NCBI GenBank assembly: GCA_964304625.1
Contig: OZ199838.1
Span: 1,426,001-1,490,000, forward strand
From: Kudoa neothunni
Taxonomy: Eukaryota; Cnidaria
Length of the DNA: 64,000 nt
Direction: 5' to 3'
Below are positions 1-11,429 of the stretch, one piece after another. The position numbers and the translations under genes are program-made. The stretch's first letter is position 1. Each line of letters starts with the position of its first letter. Below the pieces are notes generated by a model that saw only the letters and a list, made by a program, of their open reading frames with translations, did no database searches and had not been told where the DNA came from.

Positions 1-1506
1 ACACCCGATTATGATTATTCAGATATTGGGGCAGAATTTAACAATGAATTGATTGCCACGTTGACTTCGAAAGATGGAGAAAAATGACCTAAACATCCAA
101 CAAGATACCAACGAAGAACTGACGCGGAAAATATTTTTAAATGCCCACCAGGTTTCAAACCACATGTGCTAAAACGATCGGATACCCCACTCATGGCATT
201 TTTGAACTTGTTTGACAACGAAATCCTTGATTTGTTTGTTGAATGCACCATTCATTATATAAAAAACCATCGATACAAATTAACTATGATTATCAAAGAT
301 GATCTAATGAAATATATTGGTGGCTGCATAATTATTGGTTTAATGAAGGGTAAAAATATGAATATTCGTGAATTCTTGTCAACCTACAATAAATCAGTCA
401 ATATTCATTAATTTATTTGAAAAAATATCTTCGTGTATGCGGTTTGATAAAAGAGAATCCAGAATTCAAGATGACAAATTGACTCCAATAAGAGAAGTTT
501 TTGAGCACTTTATTGGAAATTGTCGAAAAAATTATACACCAAGTGAACAAATGATGGTTGATGCGCAACTGGTGACATTTAAAGGGAGATGTGGTTTCAA
601 AATGTACATTCCAAATAAACCCGGACGGTATGGTGTTAAAATATGGGCTTTGTGCGACTCAAAGAATGCCTACCTATTCAATGCAAAGGTATATCTTGGA
701 AAAGAAAATGGCGAAGTACAGTTTAATCAAGGGGAAAATGCTGTGAAAACGTTATGCGAACCGATTTTTAAATCTGGTCGAAATATCACAACAGATAATT
801 TTTTTACTACTCTTTCCCTCGCAAGATTTCTACTTGGCCAAAAATTGACAATTGTAGGAACTGTACGAAGAAATAAAAATATTTTGATACCAGAGTTTCA
901 AATGTCGAAAGAAAATGAAAATAATAGTCAGTTCTTGTTTCAAGATAAGGTCACACTCGTCAAATACAACCCTAAGAAAAACAGATCGGTTGTCTTGTTG
1001 TCAATACTCCACAGAGATGCGAATATTGATGATGAAAGCCAAAAATCTTAAATTATATCTTACTATAGTTCTACAAAAGGTGGAGTTGATACTCTTGATC
1101 AAGTAGTAAGATATTTTTCGGTAAAAAGAAAAACACGAATATGGCCAATGGCTCTTTTCTATAATTTGTTAGACATCGCTGCATATATTGCCTACTTGTT
1201 GTATTTCCAAAAGCATCCCGTATTCTTGAATAAATATAGAAAGCGAGCCAGAAGAGAATTTCTAAAATTGCTCGCAGACGAGCTTTTACCATCCAAAAGT
1301 CCCGAAACTGGCATTCTACCTTTGGAAAGGCCTAAAACCTTACAGAAAAATGCTAGAAAGTGGTGTCAAATCTGTATTCATTCGAGGAGATTGAAAATGT
1401 CAGCGCAGTGCAAATTATGCAATAACAATTAGAATTTTTTTAATCTTAAAAACGTTTTCATGTGTTTATTCTTAAGTGGGGGTCAAAAATGACCCTCCAC
1501 TACGGG
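1..1506 (+). mobile_element. Broken piggyBac-type DNA transposon (right part, with transposase)
   Basis: The strand reads as one piggyBac (DDE_Tnp_1_7) transposase from the window edge to about 1432. The three catalytic-Asp regions are visible: MMVDAQLVTFKGR near 550, TTDNFFTTLSLA near 800 and GGVDTLDQ near 1090. A short Cys tail (CQICIH ... CKLC) sits near 1370-1425, as in the family's C-terminal zinc-binding end. The copy is dead: an in-frame TGA at 85-87 where Trp is expected, a frame change between about 370 and 411, and a TAA at 1049-1051 just before the third Asp motif. The right terminus ends at 1506 and abuts TTAA at 1507-1510, the family's target site. A subterminal near-palindrome, GGGTCAAAAATGACCC, lies near 1480-1496. 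The left end is outside the window. Confidence 0.9.
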
Positions 1507-1724
1507 TTAACTTAAGTTTTTTGCTCATGTGTACAAGTGTTAAAGTTTAGGTTTGGTATATCAATATTAAAAGAGCATTTTTACCATGATTGAATCATTA
1601 AAGCCAAATATCATTCTTCTAAATAAAGAATAAGATGTATTAACGTAATCTCATGGAAGCGAGAATTTAGGCGAATAACCAACGTGATAGAATAAGAGAA
1701 GAAAAATCTCGAAGTATATAGTGA

Positions 1725-2362
1725 TTATAATTCGTCGTTGTTTGATGTTTTCACCAGGGTTACCTTGAAAATCAGTCCACTGTTGGCTATTTAACAAAAT
1801 GAATAAAAGAGAAACCAACAATGTCACATACCTGGTATCTTTGGAGGAGCCCCATTCTCGCCATAAGCTGCTTAAGAAGTAAAAAACGCAAAAAACTATT
1901 AATCAAATTACCTAATTTTGACGGAATTTTTAATTTTCTTGTTTCTCCAACGCACATTCTATCAAATATTAAGAAACGACCCAACACGGAAATATTACCC
2001 AAGTATGCCTTGCTCCCAACCTGTGATTAATTTATATTAGTACATTCGATAATAAGTGAAACAATAATCTACCCTGAATGACTTGGCCTACTCCCAATTG
2101 AAATGTGAAAGGGCGATCATCGGAGGATTTGTCAAACAATTCGCCATTTTTAAGAGTTCCCTTTACGATAAATAGACTCGAATAAATGATTCAAACGACA
2201 AACTTCGTATTGAACTGTAACAGAATCTCCATTTTTAGCTTTGTCTTTGCAATCAGATGATTTTTTCAATATTCCAATGTGTAACTTGTCGAAATCGTTG
2301 TTATCATCGCAATGTGTAATTGTCGCAATAAATAAAGAAAAAAATAATAAATAATTTTTCAT
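1725..2362 (-). CDS. FKBP2: ER-resident FKBP-type peptidyl-prolyl isomerase (FKBP2-like)
   Basis: A small immunophilin that catalyses cis-trans isomerisation of peptidyl-prolyl bonds in the ER lumen. The ATG at 2362 opens a signal peptide (MKNYLLFFSLFIATITHC). The FKBP fold follows in six exons: KLHIGILKK, KNGDSVTVQYE, GTLKNGELFDKS, FTFQLGVGQVIQGWEQG, MCVGETRKLKIPS, AYGENGAPPKIP. It ends in NNDEL, a KDEL-type retrieval signal (human FKBP2 ends RTEL). I placed the introns by GT-AG ends and by keeping the fold in frame: YE/GTLK (43 nt), IQG/WEQ, LG/MCVG, KLA/YGE and PPKIP/NSG. Aromatic pocket residues such as the Trp of GWEQG are kept. Length about 130 aa is normal for FKBP2. Confidence 0.9.
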
Positions 2363-2399
2363 GATCAAAATCGGCTCCTAATCGACGAATACAGTTAAG

Positions 2400-3440
2400 A
2401 AATTGCAACGTCAACAGCTGGTCCGAAAATGTTCGAAGATTTTAAGATAGCTGTAGTCAACTGCCAATTCAAATCTAATACATCTAAGAAATTTATGTTA
2501 ACATGTTAATGTTGGACAAAATAATTTTATGGACTATCACCCGATATATTACATTATATTTGCCCACTGAGAGTCAAACTGTATTTGTTGGTCAGTTAAA
2601 TAATGGATCCAACGAATATCCGTAAAAATAATTTTAACAAATTAATTTACCATTTCTACCCCAGAAAATAAATATTAAGATTAATTTTCCATAAATAACA
2701 AAAAACTCTTTTTGTACACAAGAAAAGAAGATGATTAGAATGTGACTCAATGAAATCTCGCCAGAGATATAGAAATTATTTATACTTGACAAATACACAG
2801 AAATTTAAATTTTTTAATAGAATGACCAAAAATACTCCATATGTATATATTAATGTATTTTACTAAGGTGAATTGTTGTTATCTTTGCATATTGCACTCG
2901 TTCGCCCTGTCGTGTTAAATTATACTATCATAATTAGTGTTTACATAAATTCCCACAATGAGATGGTAATGGTCGGTTATATAAAAGTAGTAACAAAAAC
3001 TAACGTATGCATAATCAGCAGCAATTCGATAAGGCATCACCGCCTTTTAAGCTATTATTCGCGGGTTCGAACCCCGTCGCGACCAATCATTACAAGAAGT
3101 AAATTTTTTATTTTTAGAAGCCGCTATAAAGTCGTTTTTACTGAGAATAATCAACGTGACAATTCCTTTTTTAAAGCTTAACAAGAATACACCAGATCAG
3201 AAATAAGTGTAAATAAACATAAAAAAAGGAAATATTATCATAATTTGTTGTTAGTCGAAGGGTAATATCGTATCAATTCATTTTGTCGCTGTTTGAAACA
3301 TTAAGCTCGTTTGTTTCCCTAGGAAATTATTATAGAAATAGAATTCATCATTGAACTACGTTCTGGAATTGAAAGTTCGCATACTGGTATAAGTTTGATT
3401 CGTTATAACCAACCATCCCTTCAATCATATTTTCATGACC
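2400..3440. other. Intergenic stretch with one SINE copy
   Basis: AT-rich DNA between FKBP2 and the 3' end of the YEATS gene, both on the minus strand. Apart from the tRNA-derived repeat near 3000-3110 I see no coding or structural signal. Confidence 0.5.
2996..3112 (+). repeat. tRNA-derived SINE, copy 1
   Basis: Contains an A-box-like stretch (ATAATCAGCAGC, near 3010) and a good B box (GGGTTCGAACCCC, near 3063-3075). It is followed by GTCGCGACCA and then AATCATTACAAG. It aligns with a second copy near 26,751-26,860 across both boxes and the CATTACA tail. No 5' acceptor strand pairs with the 3' half at tRNA distance, so it is not a working tRNA gene. Confidence 0.65.
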
Positions 3441-3453
3441 TCTAATGTTAAAA

Positions 3454-6251
3454 TTACAGTGGGATAAAATTATTGGCGAACCGGATTTGATTTTCATGGC
3501 TAAATACAGTTGGGTTCATTTGGGGTGCAAGAGTTTGATTATAAAAATTGTTTCCTAAATTAAAATCATTTGAATTTTCCGGATTGGGAAGTGAATTCGG
3601 TTGCAGCTGGTAGTTTGGATTTATTTCTTGTTGGTTAGCATGGTTAAACATATTATTTTGCAACAACGATGAACTATTGTTTTGGTTTACTGAAGCTTCA
3701 ATAAAGCATTGAATTGGAGGGCAGACAGAGTGGTTGATTCTTTGTGGTCTAGCGTCATATATCGGTTGTGGGAATTCGTTTATATTGTTCTGACAAGTGT
3801 TTATTGGAGCAGTCCCTTGACCAGCCATACCCACACATGCACCGACTGTGTAGGAAGGTAGAGTAGAATTAGTTGGGTTAACTATAATATTGGGTTCATT
3901 TGAATTTACGGTAGACGTTAATAAATATGATAAATTTTGATCGGCGTTCTGGTAATTCTGGTAGGTGGTATGACTATTACTGTTTTGTCGGACAAGAGGT
4001 ATGTTAGAAACTGACTGGGTGTGTGGAGAGGTAAAGTAAGAATTTAATAAACGTTGGATTTCATCCGCATCTAATACACCAGCGTTAGCATTGTTAATTA
4101 AAAGCTCATTCAAATTAGGTTTGTCGAATAAAAAATGTTCAACCGAGGAGTTCTCTTCGTTTTTAGGATATAAAATGTATTGATTGTTGGCAGTTTGGGT
4201 AAAATTTTCTCCAACAATAGCAGGACACCTGCCAGGCTCATTAAACTCATTTTGAGAATTAATATTATTATGAGAACCAAAGTTTAAAGTCTGATTTTGT
4301 GATGGAAACATATTTTGACTTGTGGCTTCAAACAAAAGCGGTCTATATTGGTTTGGGAGTGATTGAGCAATGATCGGCTCCGCTGTTGATTTATGTGCTA
4401 TTGATACAGGCATCTGAGTAGAAAAGTTTGTTTGTTGGCCAGAAACAATATTCGCACATTGATACGATCTCCCAAACTGGTTTGAATTTGTAGGGTTATC
4501 GCCGGAAATACTTTTCACAGTGAACAACATCGAGCAATCACTATTGGAATGATTGTGTAGGGTATTGTTGAAAATCGGTTTGGAGTTGACGACGCCGGTG
4601 TTCATTGTGGAGGGTTGGATTACGTCATCAAAGTTACTATGAAAGTTATTTTGGTTGTTGCCGAGGGTGCCATAAGGATGGTTAGCGGTGTAAATTTTAG
4701 GATTCAAATGCATTTCCATTCCACTTGGTAACTTATTACAAGAGGTATTAATCAAATCCATATTTAAATCCCCATGTTTATGAATAGAATTCAAAGGACT
4801 GGCAGTAGCAAACTGCGTCATTGATTGTTGTGAATCGGCTACGGGAAGGTCAGCAATAGTTGTTTGTTTTTGTGTTATATTGGAATGATCGGTTTGACTA
4901 GTATTCGCCAATGAATTGGTCATTAACGCTGTAGGTTGCTTTGGTTGTAACCAACCAATATGATCTGGATTCGAATAGGCCTGGCTTGTTGAAGCACTCT
5001 GATTTAACCAATCATTCATATAGCAGTTTTGTTGGTCGGGATTAGGTTGGTTTGAATTTTTTGCATCATCGTAAACATCTTTGGTACAATAGTTGCGGTT
5101 GGAATAATCATTATCTAAATATTTGGGTTAATAATTCACTTATTGATAATTTATATTAGTTATTATATAAAAAACAACGTATAAATAGAATTATTGACTC
5201 AGAGTACAATTAGGGGTAATAAAATGAACACTAACAATTTGGTTTAGCGGTTGTCGAAGGATGTGAAGCATGTCTAGCATGGGATGAAACATATACGGAT
5301 GATGGATTTTGATTGATAATTTCAACGAGAGGAGAAAATGAGTAACTTCTAGTTTTTATTAATTCTGAGTTGGTAATATCTGTCCGAACCACAGCTTCGT
5401 TAGGTTGTTGTTGTTGTTGTTGTTGCTGCTGCTGCTGCTGCTGCTGTTGTTGACATGATTGAAGTTGAAGTTGATTTTTCTTATCCGCTGAGGTTAAACG
5501 TGCATCATATCCACTTACGTCAACCTCGTACCTAGAAACACTCCCGCTATAAATGTTGTCTACATACGTCCAAAATTTAGATGATACGTTTCGGTGAACT
5601 TTATAAATGCTTTACAAGTTTGATAGGCTTTAATTTCTTTCACAATTTTGGGATTGTTTGTGTAGAAGGGAATGCGAATCGCCTGCCATGATCTTAGTTT
5701 TTCATCACCTTCATTTGGGAATGTGAGTTCGTAGGTGAAAGTTTGATGGAGATATTTATCATATTTTCTTGATGGTTCCTTGTAGCAATCATCGTCATTG
5801 GTAACCATCAATTTGGGGCAAAGTTCGAATACAATATTCATTTGGAAAGGTGCGTAACCACGTTCGGATATATGTATAGGAAATTTTTTGAATTCTAATA
5901 TAACATCCAAATAGAAATAGCGTTAAAATAGATTGATAGAATAGGGTGTTAGTTGAGAGGGCTGACCATGAAAATAAGTAGGAAATTTTTACGAAAAATC
6001 TGCAAATAAAAATAAACAACCCTGATACCTCTTTTACTCTTGGCGAACGTTTCGTGCAAATATACGCCAACCTTTCTCACAATGTTCCCCGGAATATCAG
6101 CACTTTTGCTATCAAGTTGTAGATCAAAGTTCCATGAATGGGTTTCCTTGGTGGACACGGGTTGGGTCAATTTGGTTACATCGTGGGACGCGATAAAAAT
6201 CAGCTCCTGATGCTAAACAAACACAACTCAAAAATAACAAACAAAAACCAT
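3454..6251 (-). CDS. AF9/ENL-type YEATS-domain protein with polyQ and a long Asn-rich tail
   Basis: YEATS domains read acylated histone lysines; AF9/ENL link them to the super elongation complex and DOT1L. The domain spans two exons (about 6215-6032 and 5895-5577): HSWNFDLQL, VYLHETFAKSKR, then EFKKFPIHISERGYAPF, and YELTFPN. Joining ..SKR to EFKK.. across a GT-AG intron of about 140 nt gives the exact spacing of AF9 from LHESF to GYAGF. The acyl-pocket pattern H-x-(S/T)-F and GYA is kept, with Thr for the AF9 Ser. An exon near 5545-5240 carries a polyQ run. An intron starting GTTAGTG and ending ATTTAG joins it in frame to the last exon, which carries more than 500 Asn/Gln/Ser-rich residues. 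The AF9 C-terminal ANC1 homology domain is not visible. The start is uncertain: an ATG at 6251 directly before a 36-nt intron fits. Confidence 0.82.
5406..5452 (-). repeat. CAA/CAG microsatellite coding polyglutamine
   Basis: About fifteen Gln codons in a row (CAA, CAG, then CAA) in the third main exon of the YEATS gene. The CAG block is uninterrupted, so the length may vary between individuals. Confidence 0.9.
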
Positions 6252-6872
6252 CGAGTCCACCAAAATACATTCATTTAAATCGGTTTGAGAACGTGTAACG
6301 ATGTAATTTATTGTTCTAATATGGTAGAACTATCATGTAAAGCTTATCCCCCTAGATATCCCCTATATTAAGCATATTAGTCTGGTTAAACCGTTAAATT
6401 AGACAAACGCCTTAAAGATACAATACAAGTTAAAACAAAAGCTCAATTATTAAAAGAAAAAAATAATTAATTTTCGATTAAATGATACTTTCTAATAATT
6501 TAACTTGTAATACAAACAAACGGAACTATCGTTACACAGGCACAAAAATATTACCTACATTCAAATCTTCATTTGTTTAATTTCCAACCTTTACGTAACA
6601 ATCAATCAATTTCTATATTAAAATAAGAAATTTTATGAATTTAATGCGCAGTGCCATAATTTATTTAATTGTTGAAGAAGAGGTTAAATTCTTCAATTAT
6701 GTGTCAATGATTAAGTTTTATATTATAATGATTAATTCCGCAAAACTCTACTGAGGTTGTGAGTTGCTGATATGGTGAGCCAGTTATAAAGCTAATCAAA
6801 GGATCTAGTCAATTAAAATTAATAATTAAGGTTATTATTTGGATTTTTTGTCGTGGTGAAAATATCAAATTT

Positions 6873-7701
6873 TCATTTAACCATCATATACCCAAAGAAC
6901 TCACAAAGTATTTCAATATATGGGTCTATTTCTGCTGCCACATGTTAATATTTTAACTGAATGTACATGATTAATGATCTTGGTAATGCAGATGGAAAAA
7001 AATATAAAATATAATACCAGATATTCACCCTTAGCCTTAGGTCCCCTTTTCCTTGGTAGAATGTTGGCGAAATTTTGTTGCACCCTCAACATGTTGGGGC
7101 TAATTGTGTGGTTCTATTTGGAACAAAAAATTGTATAATAATTTATCACACACACACATTTAAATTAGTGAGGTTATTTTAATGCAAACATTTAAAAAAT
7201 TTTACACGCAGTTATGCGTATATACACAAACATAAATAATTTGAGGATTGTATCGGCCAAATACCTGTGACTTGGCCATTTTTACTAACATCGGATTCTC
7301 TGAATGGCTTTGTTCCATAGCACTTCTATCAATCATGAATGTTTCCACAAGCCTTCCAACGTGTATTGCTAGTGAATGTAGGTCGACGCCTTAACAAGAT
7401 CCACCCAGTTACAGTAAGAACATGTGTTAAGCTGATTGTGAGATGATAAGTAATAATTAAAGTTACGATTTTTATAAAAAAAATATTGGTATTCCTATCT
7501 AGCTAACGAATCTCATTTTATCTGACTTTCTAATATATGTTGAACCCTAGAGTGTTTTCTTGGTTATATTCCGCACACATGAGGTCATGAAACACGCCCT
7601 TTGTAAGTGCCTTAAAATTAATCAGCTCAACTCATGTTAATATTTATCTTGTGGAATTATATTTATTGTTTTGCGTCACTACCCCCATAGTCTGGATGCA
7701 T
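6873..7701 (-). CDS. Small unknown protein, about 95 aa, four predicted exons
   Basis: I do not recognise the family. Four exon candidates (7701-7683, 7389-7265, 7113-7029, 6931-6873) all have GT-AG borders, join in compatible phases (1, 0, 1), and total 288 nt from ATG to TGA. The protein starts MHPDYGGVDLHSLAIHVGRL. Its middle contains FMIDRSAMEQSHSENPML and MLRVQQNFANILPRKRGPKA, and it ends IEILCEFFGYMMVK. The basic KRGPKAK patch suggests a nuclear or nucleic-acid-binding protein; that is inference. The first intron (293 nt) is long for this window. It lies about 0.6 kb upstream of the YEATS gene on the same strand. Confidence 0.5.
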
Positions 7702-8653
7702 GTGATCTGATTTGGATGAGATCTAAATAATTGGGGTAAATCATTTTTAAATTGTATACATCATCAAACATACGTTGTTTTCCGTTGTTACACGATCTAT
7801 AAAAATATAATGATTTTTCGATTATTAAAATCGACTTTGTCTAAAGATATCACATATTACTTTAGTTTGGTGCCAGTAGACTAAAGAAAAATCAGATCTG
7901 TCTCAGTTAAATATTATTTATTGATGTAATTAGGTTGTTTTGCTACCGTCGTAAAATCATTGTTTTGTTAACCATAATGATTTTATACATTAAATCCTGG
8001 TGACAATCCTAGACTAAATTAGGTCTAATCACGAAAATAACCGGATAAATTAAAGTAAACAGCTTATATCATACTTATAATCTTATTGCGGTGAAAGAAA
8101 ATAAAAAGTTCTTCTGTGTTCTACTTGTTCTAAAATATCAATTTAAAAAATTGTTAATCAATTAGTTTAAATAAATTTAAAATGTAATAAACTTTTTATA
8201 GATATATTTCATTTATAATAACTCAGGAGTTATTATCCATTCATTTGAAACCCATTTATATAATGCTCCTCATCTCACATTAAATTATATTCAGTCTAGA
8301 ATTATTCCTCATAAATTGAGCTATTAGAAAATACAATGATTTTCTTTACTTTTTTGATTAATAATTAAAAATAAAAATATATTTTTTTAATATATGTACA
8401 CAATTATTAATTCATAGATAAACGACATTTTCAACTTTGGAACGGAATATTTTGGTATTACAATCCTATATTTATATTAATAGTGGGTTTAAATAAAATA
8501 ATGGACGTAAAATTTACAACAAATTATAACTTAGATCGATACAGCTTTTTCGAGTTACGATAGTTGATAATATATGTGTCCATTTATCTTCTGAAATAAT
8601 TTAAATTAATCTATAACGAATGTCAATTTTAACTGCGATAAATGTATTTCTTG

Positions 8654-8684
<31 letters not shown>

Positions 8685-10000
8685 CTCAACCCCGATTTTC
8701 AAGACCACGTTAAGGTGGGATTAAACATCCACATCTAGAAGTATTCAATATACACGAGTTATAATGAATCACAGTTTCCACGTTTTTTTAACTTACACGG
8801 GGATTAACGATAATAGATTTGGGACTAAAATTAAATATATTTACTTTAATACTTATAAATATACTTCGGTACCATTCGTAAATATTTTGTTGTTGCAGGA
8901 TGTCATGAGAATATTTCCAATGAGTTAAATTTAGTGAGATAATTATACTTGATTATTTTTATTATCAAAAAGATGTTTATTAAGTCAATTATTGGTTTAA
9001 TCTTTATTTCCTATACACTCGGTGTTTATCGGTTTTTGTATTTCACTGATCCACACAGTTCTATCCACATTTGTGTACGTTATAATTTGGAATCCTCACG
9101 TTTTTGGGGTTGTTATATTTTTTCTTGTCGAAAATCACCTCCAAACTAAACAGATGTACACCTAAATAATTTAAAACATTTTATAGTGCCAAATTTTAAT
9201 TGAATATGGGCGTTTTCATTTATGTTTGTTTATTAATTAACCTATGGTTTTTTTATCGAGCCACACGCCCCAAAAACTAAACACCACTCCCCTTTTTCCG
9301 AATTGATTATATACATCTTATTCTACGTGCAAAGTTTATCATAGGGTGCGCCATTTTAATCGTCTAAATAGCTGAAAAATTTACCCCACTTTTTTATGTT
9401 TTAAAATTGTCTCAAATATAATTCAGCATTTACTGACCAAATATGAGGAAAATTTATCGAGAAAAATTTGAACAAATGACCAATTATTTAAGTTGTATTT
9501 TGTGTGCGCCTGCGCGTTAATTAATGTGTGTTACGTTTCTTTGGGGTATGATTGTATCTATAGGTGTAAAATAGAGAATGGATATTGAGTGGTTTTTATG
9601 GTCTCAAAAACCCACTTAATAATAAGTTTTTACGCAATATCCATTTTTGTGCGTGCGCATTACATTGTAAAATACGATTTCCTTTTGCTTACCTTTGATG
9701 ATTATTCCTACAAACAAGTTTTTTTACAACACCGATAAAATTGAATTCGATTAAGGGAGACTTATTAAATTCTGTCGAAAAATCTTGTGATTTTTGGGTG
9801 TTAAATCTTTCTATTGATATTTTTTAAATTCTTTCCGTTATGGGATATAAATCAAAAAATCCATATAGAGCTTCTTGAATTAAAACTTTAGTTAAATATT
9901 AACTGTATTCTATGTTTGTTTTATTGAAAATTTGACTTCTTTAATAATTGGTTCGATACCAACAGATTAACCCGTTGTGGGAAATAAATCCGCATGATTT
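7702..10000. other. Gene-poor AT-rich stretch with fold-back DNA
   Basis: No gene seen. It holds a TA dinucleotide run near 8658-8682 and an imperfect fold-back near 9575-9650 (AATGGATATTG ... CAATATCCATT). That fold-back lies beside two GC-rich motifs, GTGCGCCTGCGCG near 9504 and GCGTGCGCAT at 9651. Confidence 0.4.
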
Positions 10001-10069
10001 AGATACCCACATATTGCCGCCTTTCATTAACAAATATATTTTTGTAAACTTCGATTTCATTGAAAAAAA

Positions 10070-11420
10070 TTAATTATGTATACATAAAATATTACTTTGA
10101 GAACTGTCCCTGGCTTGGGACATCTTTCTTAAATCTTCTTGTTCTATAAACTGATATAACTGTTTTATTGCAGTTTTATATATTACTATCAAATAGTTTT
10201 GATTTTTAAAACGACCAAATATAATTCCTAGCGGAATACTCTCCCAGAGTTTAGTCAATGCCATGATTGAGTTTAGTAATGTTTATTTTTCAATGATAGA
10301 AACTCCACGTAAACCGTGATCGGCCATTGTATCTCTGCCCCACTTATAATGTATTTAATGATGCTTAAATTAAGGTTTACAGAATAATAGTTGTTTTTGG
10401 ATTGAAAAAAATTATATACTTTTAAAAAATCAATATTTTTGGGATGATGAGGATATTGATCCAACAAAATTAAAACTTTTCTGTTCTCAACTATCATTAT
10501 TGTGTTTAACTTTCTCATTATGTTTATATATAAATCACAATATCCATGTTTTTTGAATAATATTCACGAGGTAGATGTTTAATTGAGATAAAACGTCTAA
10601 GATTCTGAAATTTACCAGTAAAAACTAATGGAAGTTTATCCCTATTTAGATAGGGGTGGCAGTAAAACAGTCACTCTTTTTCGGATATTTTTTCCCCTAT
10701 ATTCCAACCTCATCCGTTAAAATATAACCAATTTTTTTTAACTTCTCATAAAAGAAGGCCAGTTTCATCAATGTTTTTAACGTCTTTAGGATTGCATGCC
10801 TTATTTAAATTAGTGTTTTCGACATTCCATGAGTCAGCAGGTGAAATATCTGTATTCGCATTCTCATCATGAAACATTTTGAAAGCTATCACATATCTTG
10901 GGTGGACTCTAAAAGCCACATTTAATTAGACTTTGAATTGGGAATTTCCTTTTCATTTTCAATATTCGTATTTTTGAATTTATCTTCGTGTGAACAAATT
11001 CTATCAATTTCTAAATGGCCATTAACGTGGTAATATATTAATATTCAACATTTTTATCGAATTATAATAATCAGTGATTTCTCCTTTCTCTTAACTATTA
11101 CTTTTTTGGAGGACATTATGAAGAAAACACTCTAAGTTTTACATAAATCGGCCACAAGAGCCACGCAATAACGCGACTTGAGTTATAGATAAAAAAATTT
11201 ATTTTTAATGTTAACCATGTTTACGAAATGATAAAATAATAATACCAAAAAACTATGTTTCTCTCCAGAAAGAATAACGTCGAAATTGAGCAGTATCCAA
11301 TCTCGACTGCATTTGTGAGTTTTTTTAGTTTTAACACTTAATTCACGTTTGACAACTGCTGCCAATTTATTTTTCCTATTTAAAACAGCGCAGTGTAATA
11401 TTGCGACGAAAAACACAAAA
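10070..11420 (-). mobile_element. Degenerate pogo/Tigger-type transposase
   Basis: Scattered pieces of a DDE_1 transposase on the minus strand: NIDETGLLL near 10,755-10,785 (family pattern N-x-DETGL, first catalytic Asp) and RKVLILLDQYPHHPKN near 10,435-10,485 (family pattern LLLDNxPxHP, second Asp). The next block runs to about 10,070. Many stops and frame changes show an old copy. I could not fix its ends. Confidence 0.6.
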
Positions 11421-11429
11421 TAATGGCAA

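Noticed and set aside
85-87. In-frame TGA at a Trp position of the piggyBac transposase, hinting at an alternative genetic code
   Set aside because: Host genes here (RFC1, SMC5, PFKFB) use TGG for Trp and TGA as stop. The same transposon copy also has a TAA and a frame change.
3010-3090. Possible functional tRNA gene (good B box followed by CGCGACCA)
   Set aside because: No 5' acceptor strand pairs with the 3' half at the right distance, and the segment recurs as a diverged copy at 26.75 kb, so it is a tRNA-derived repeat.
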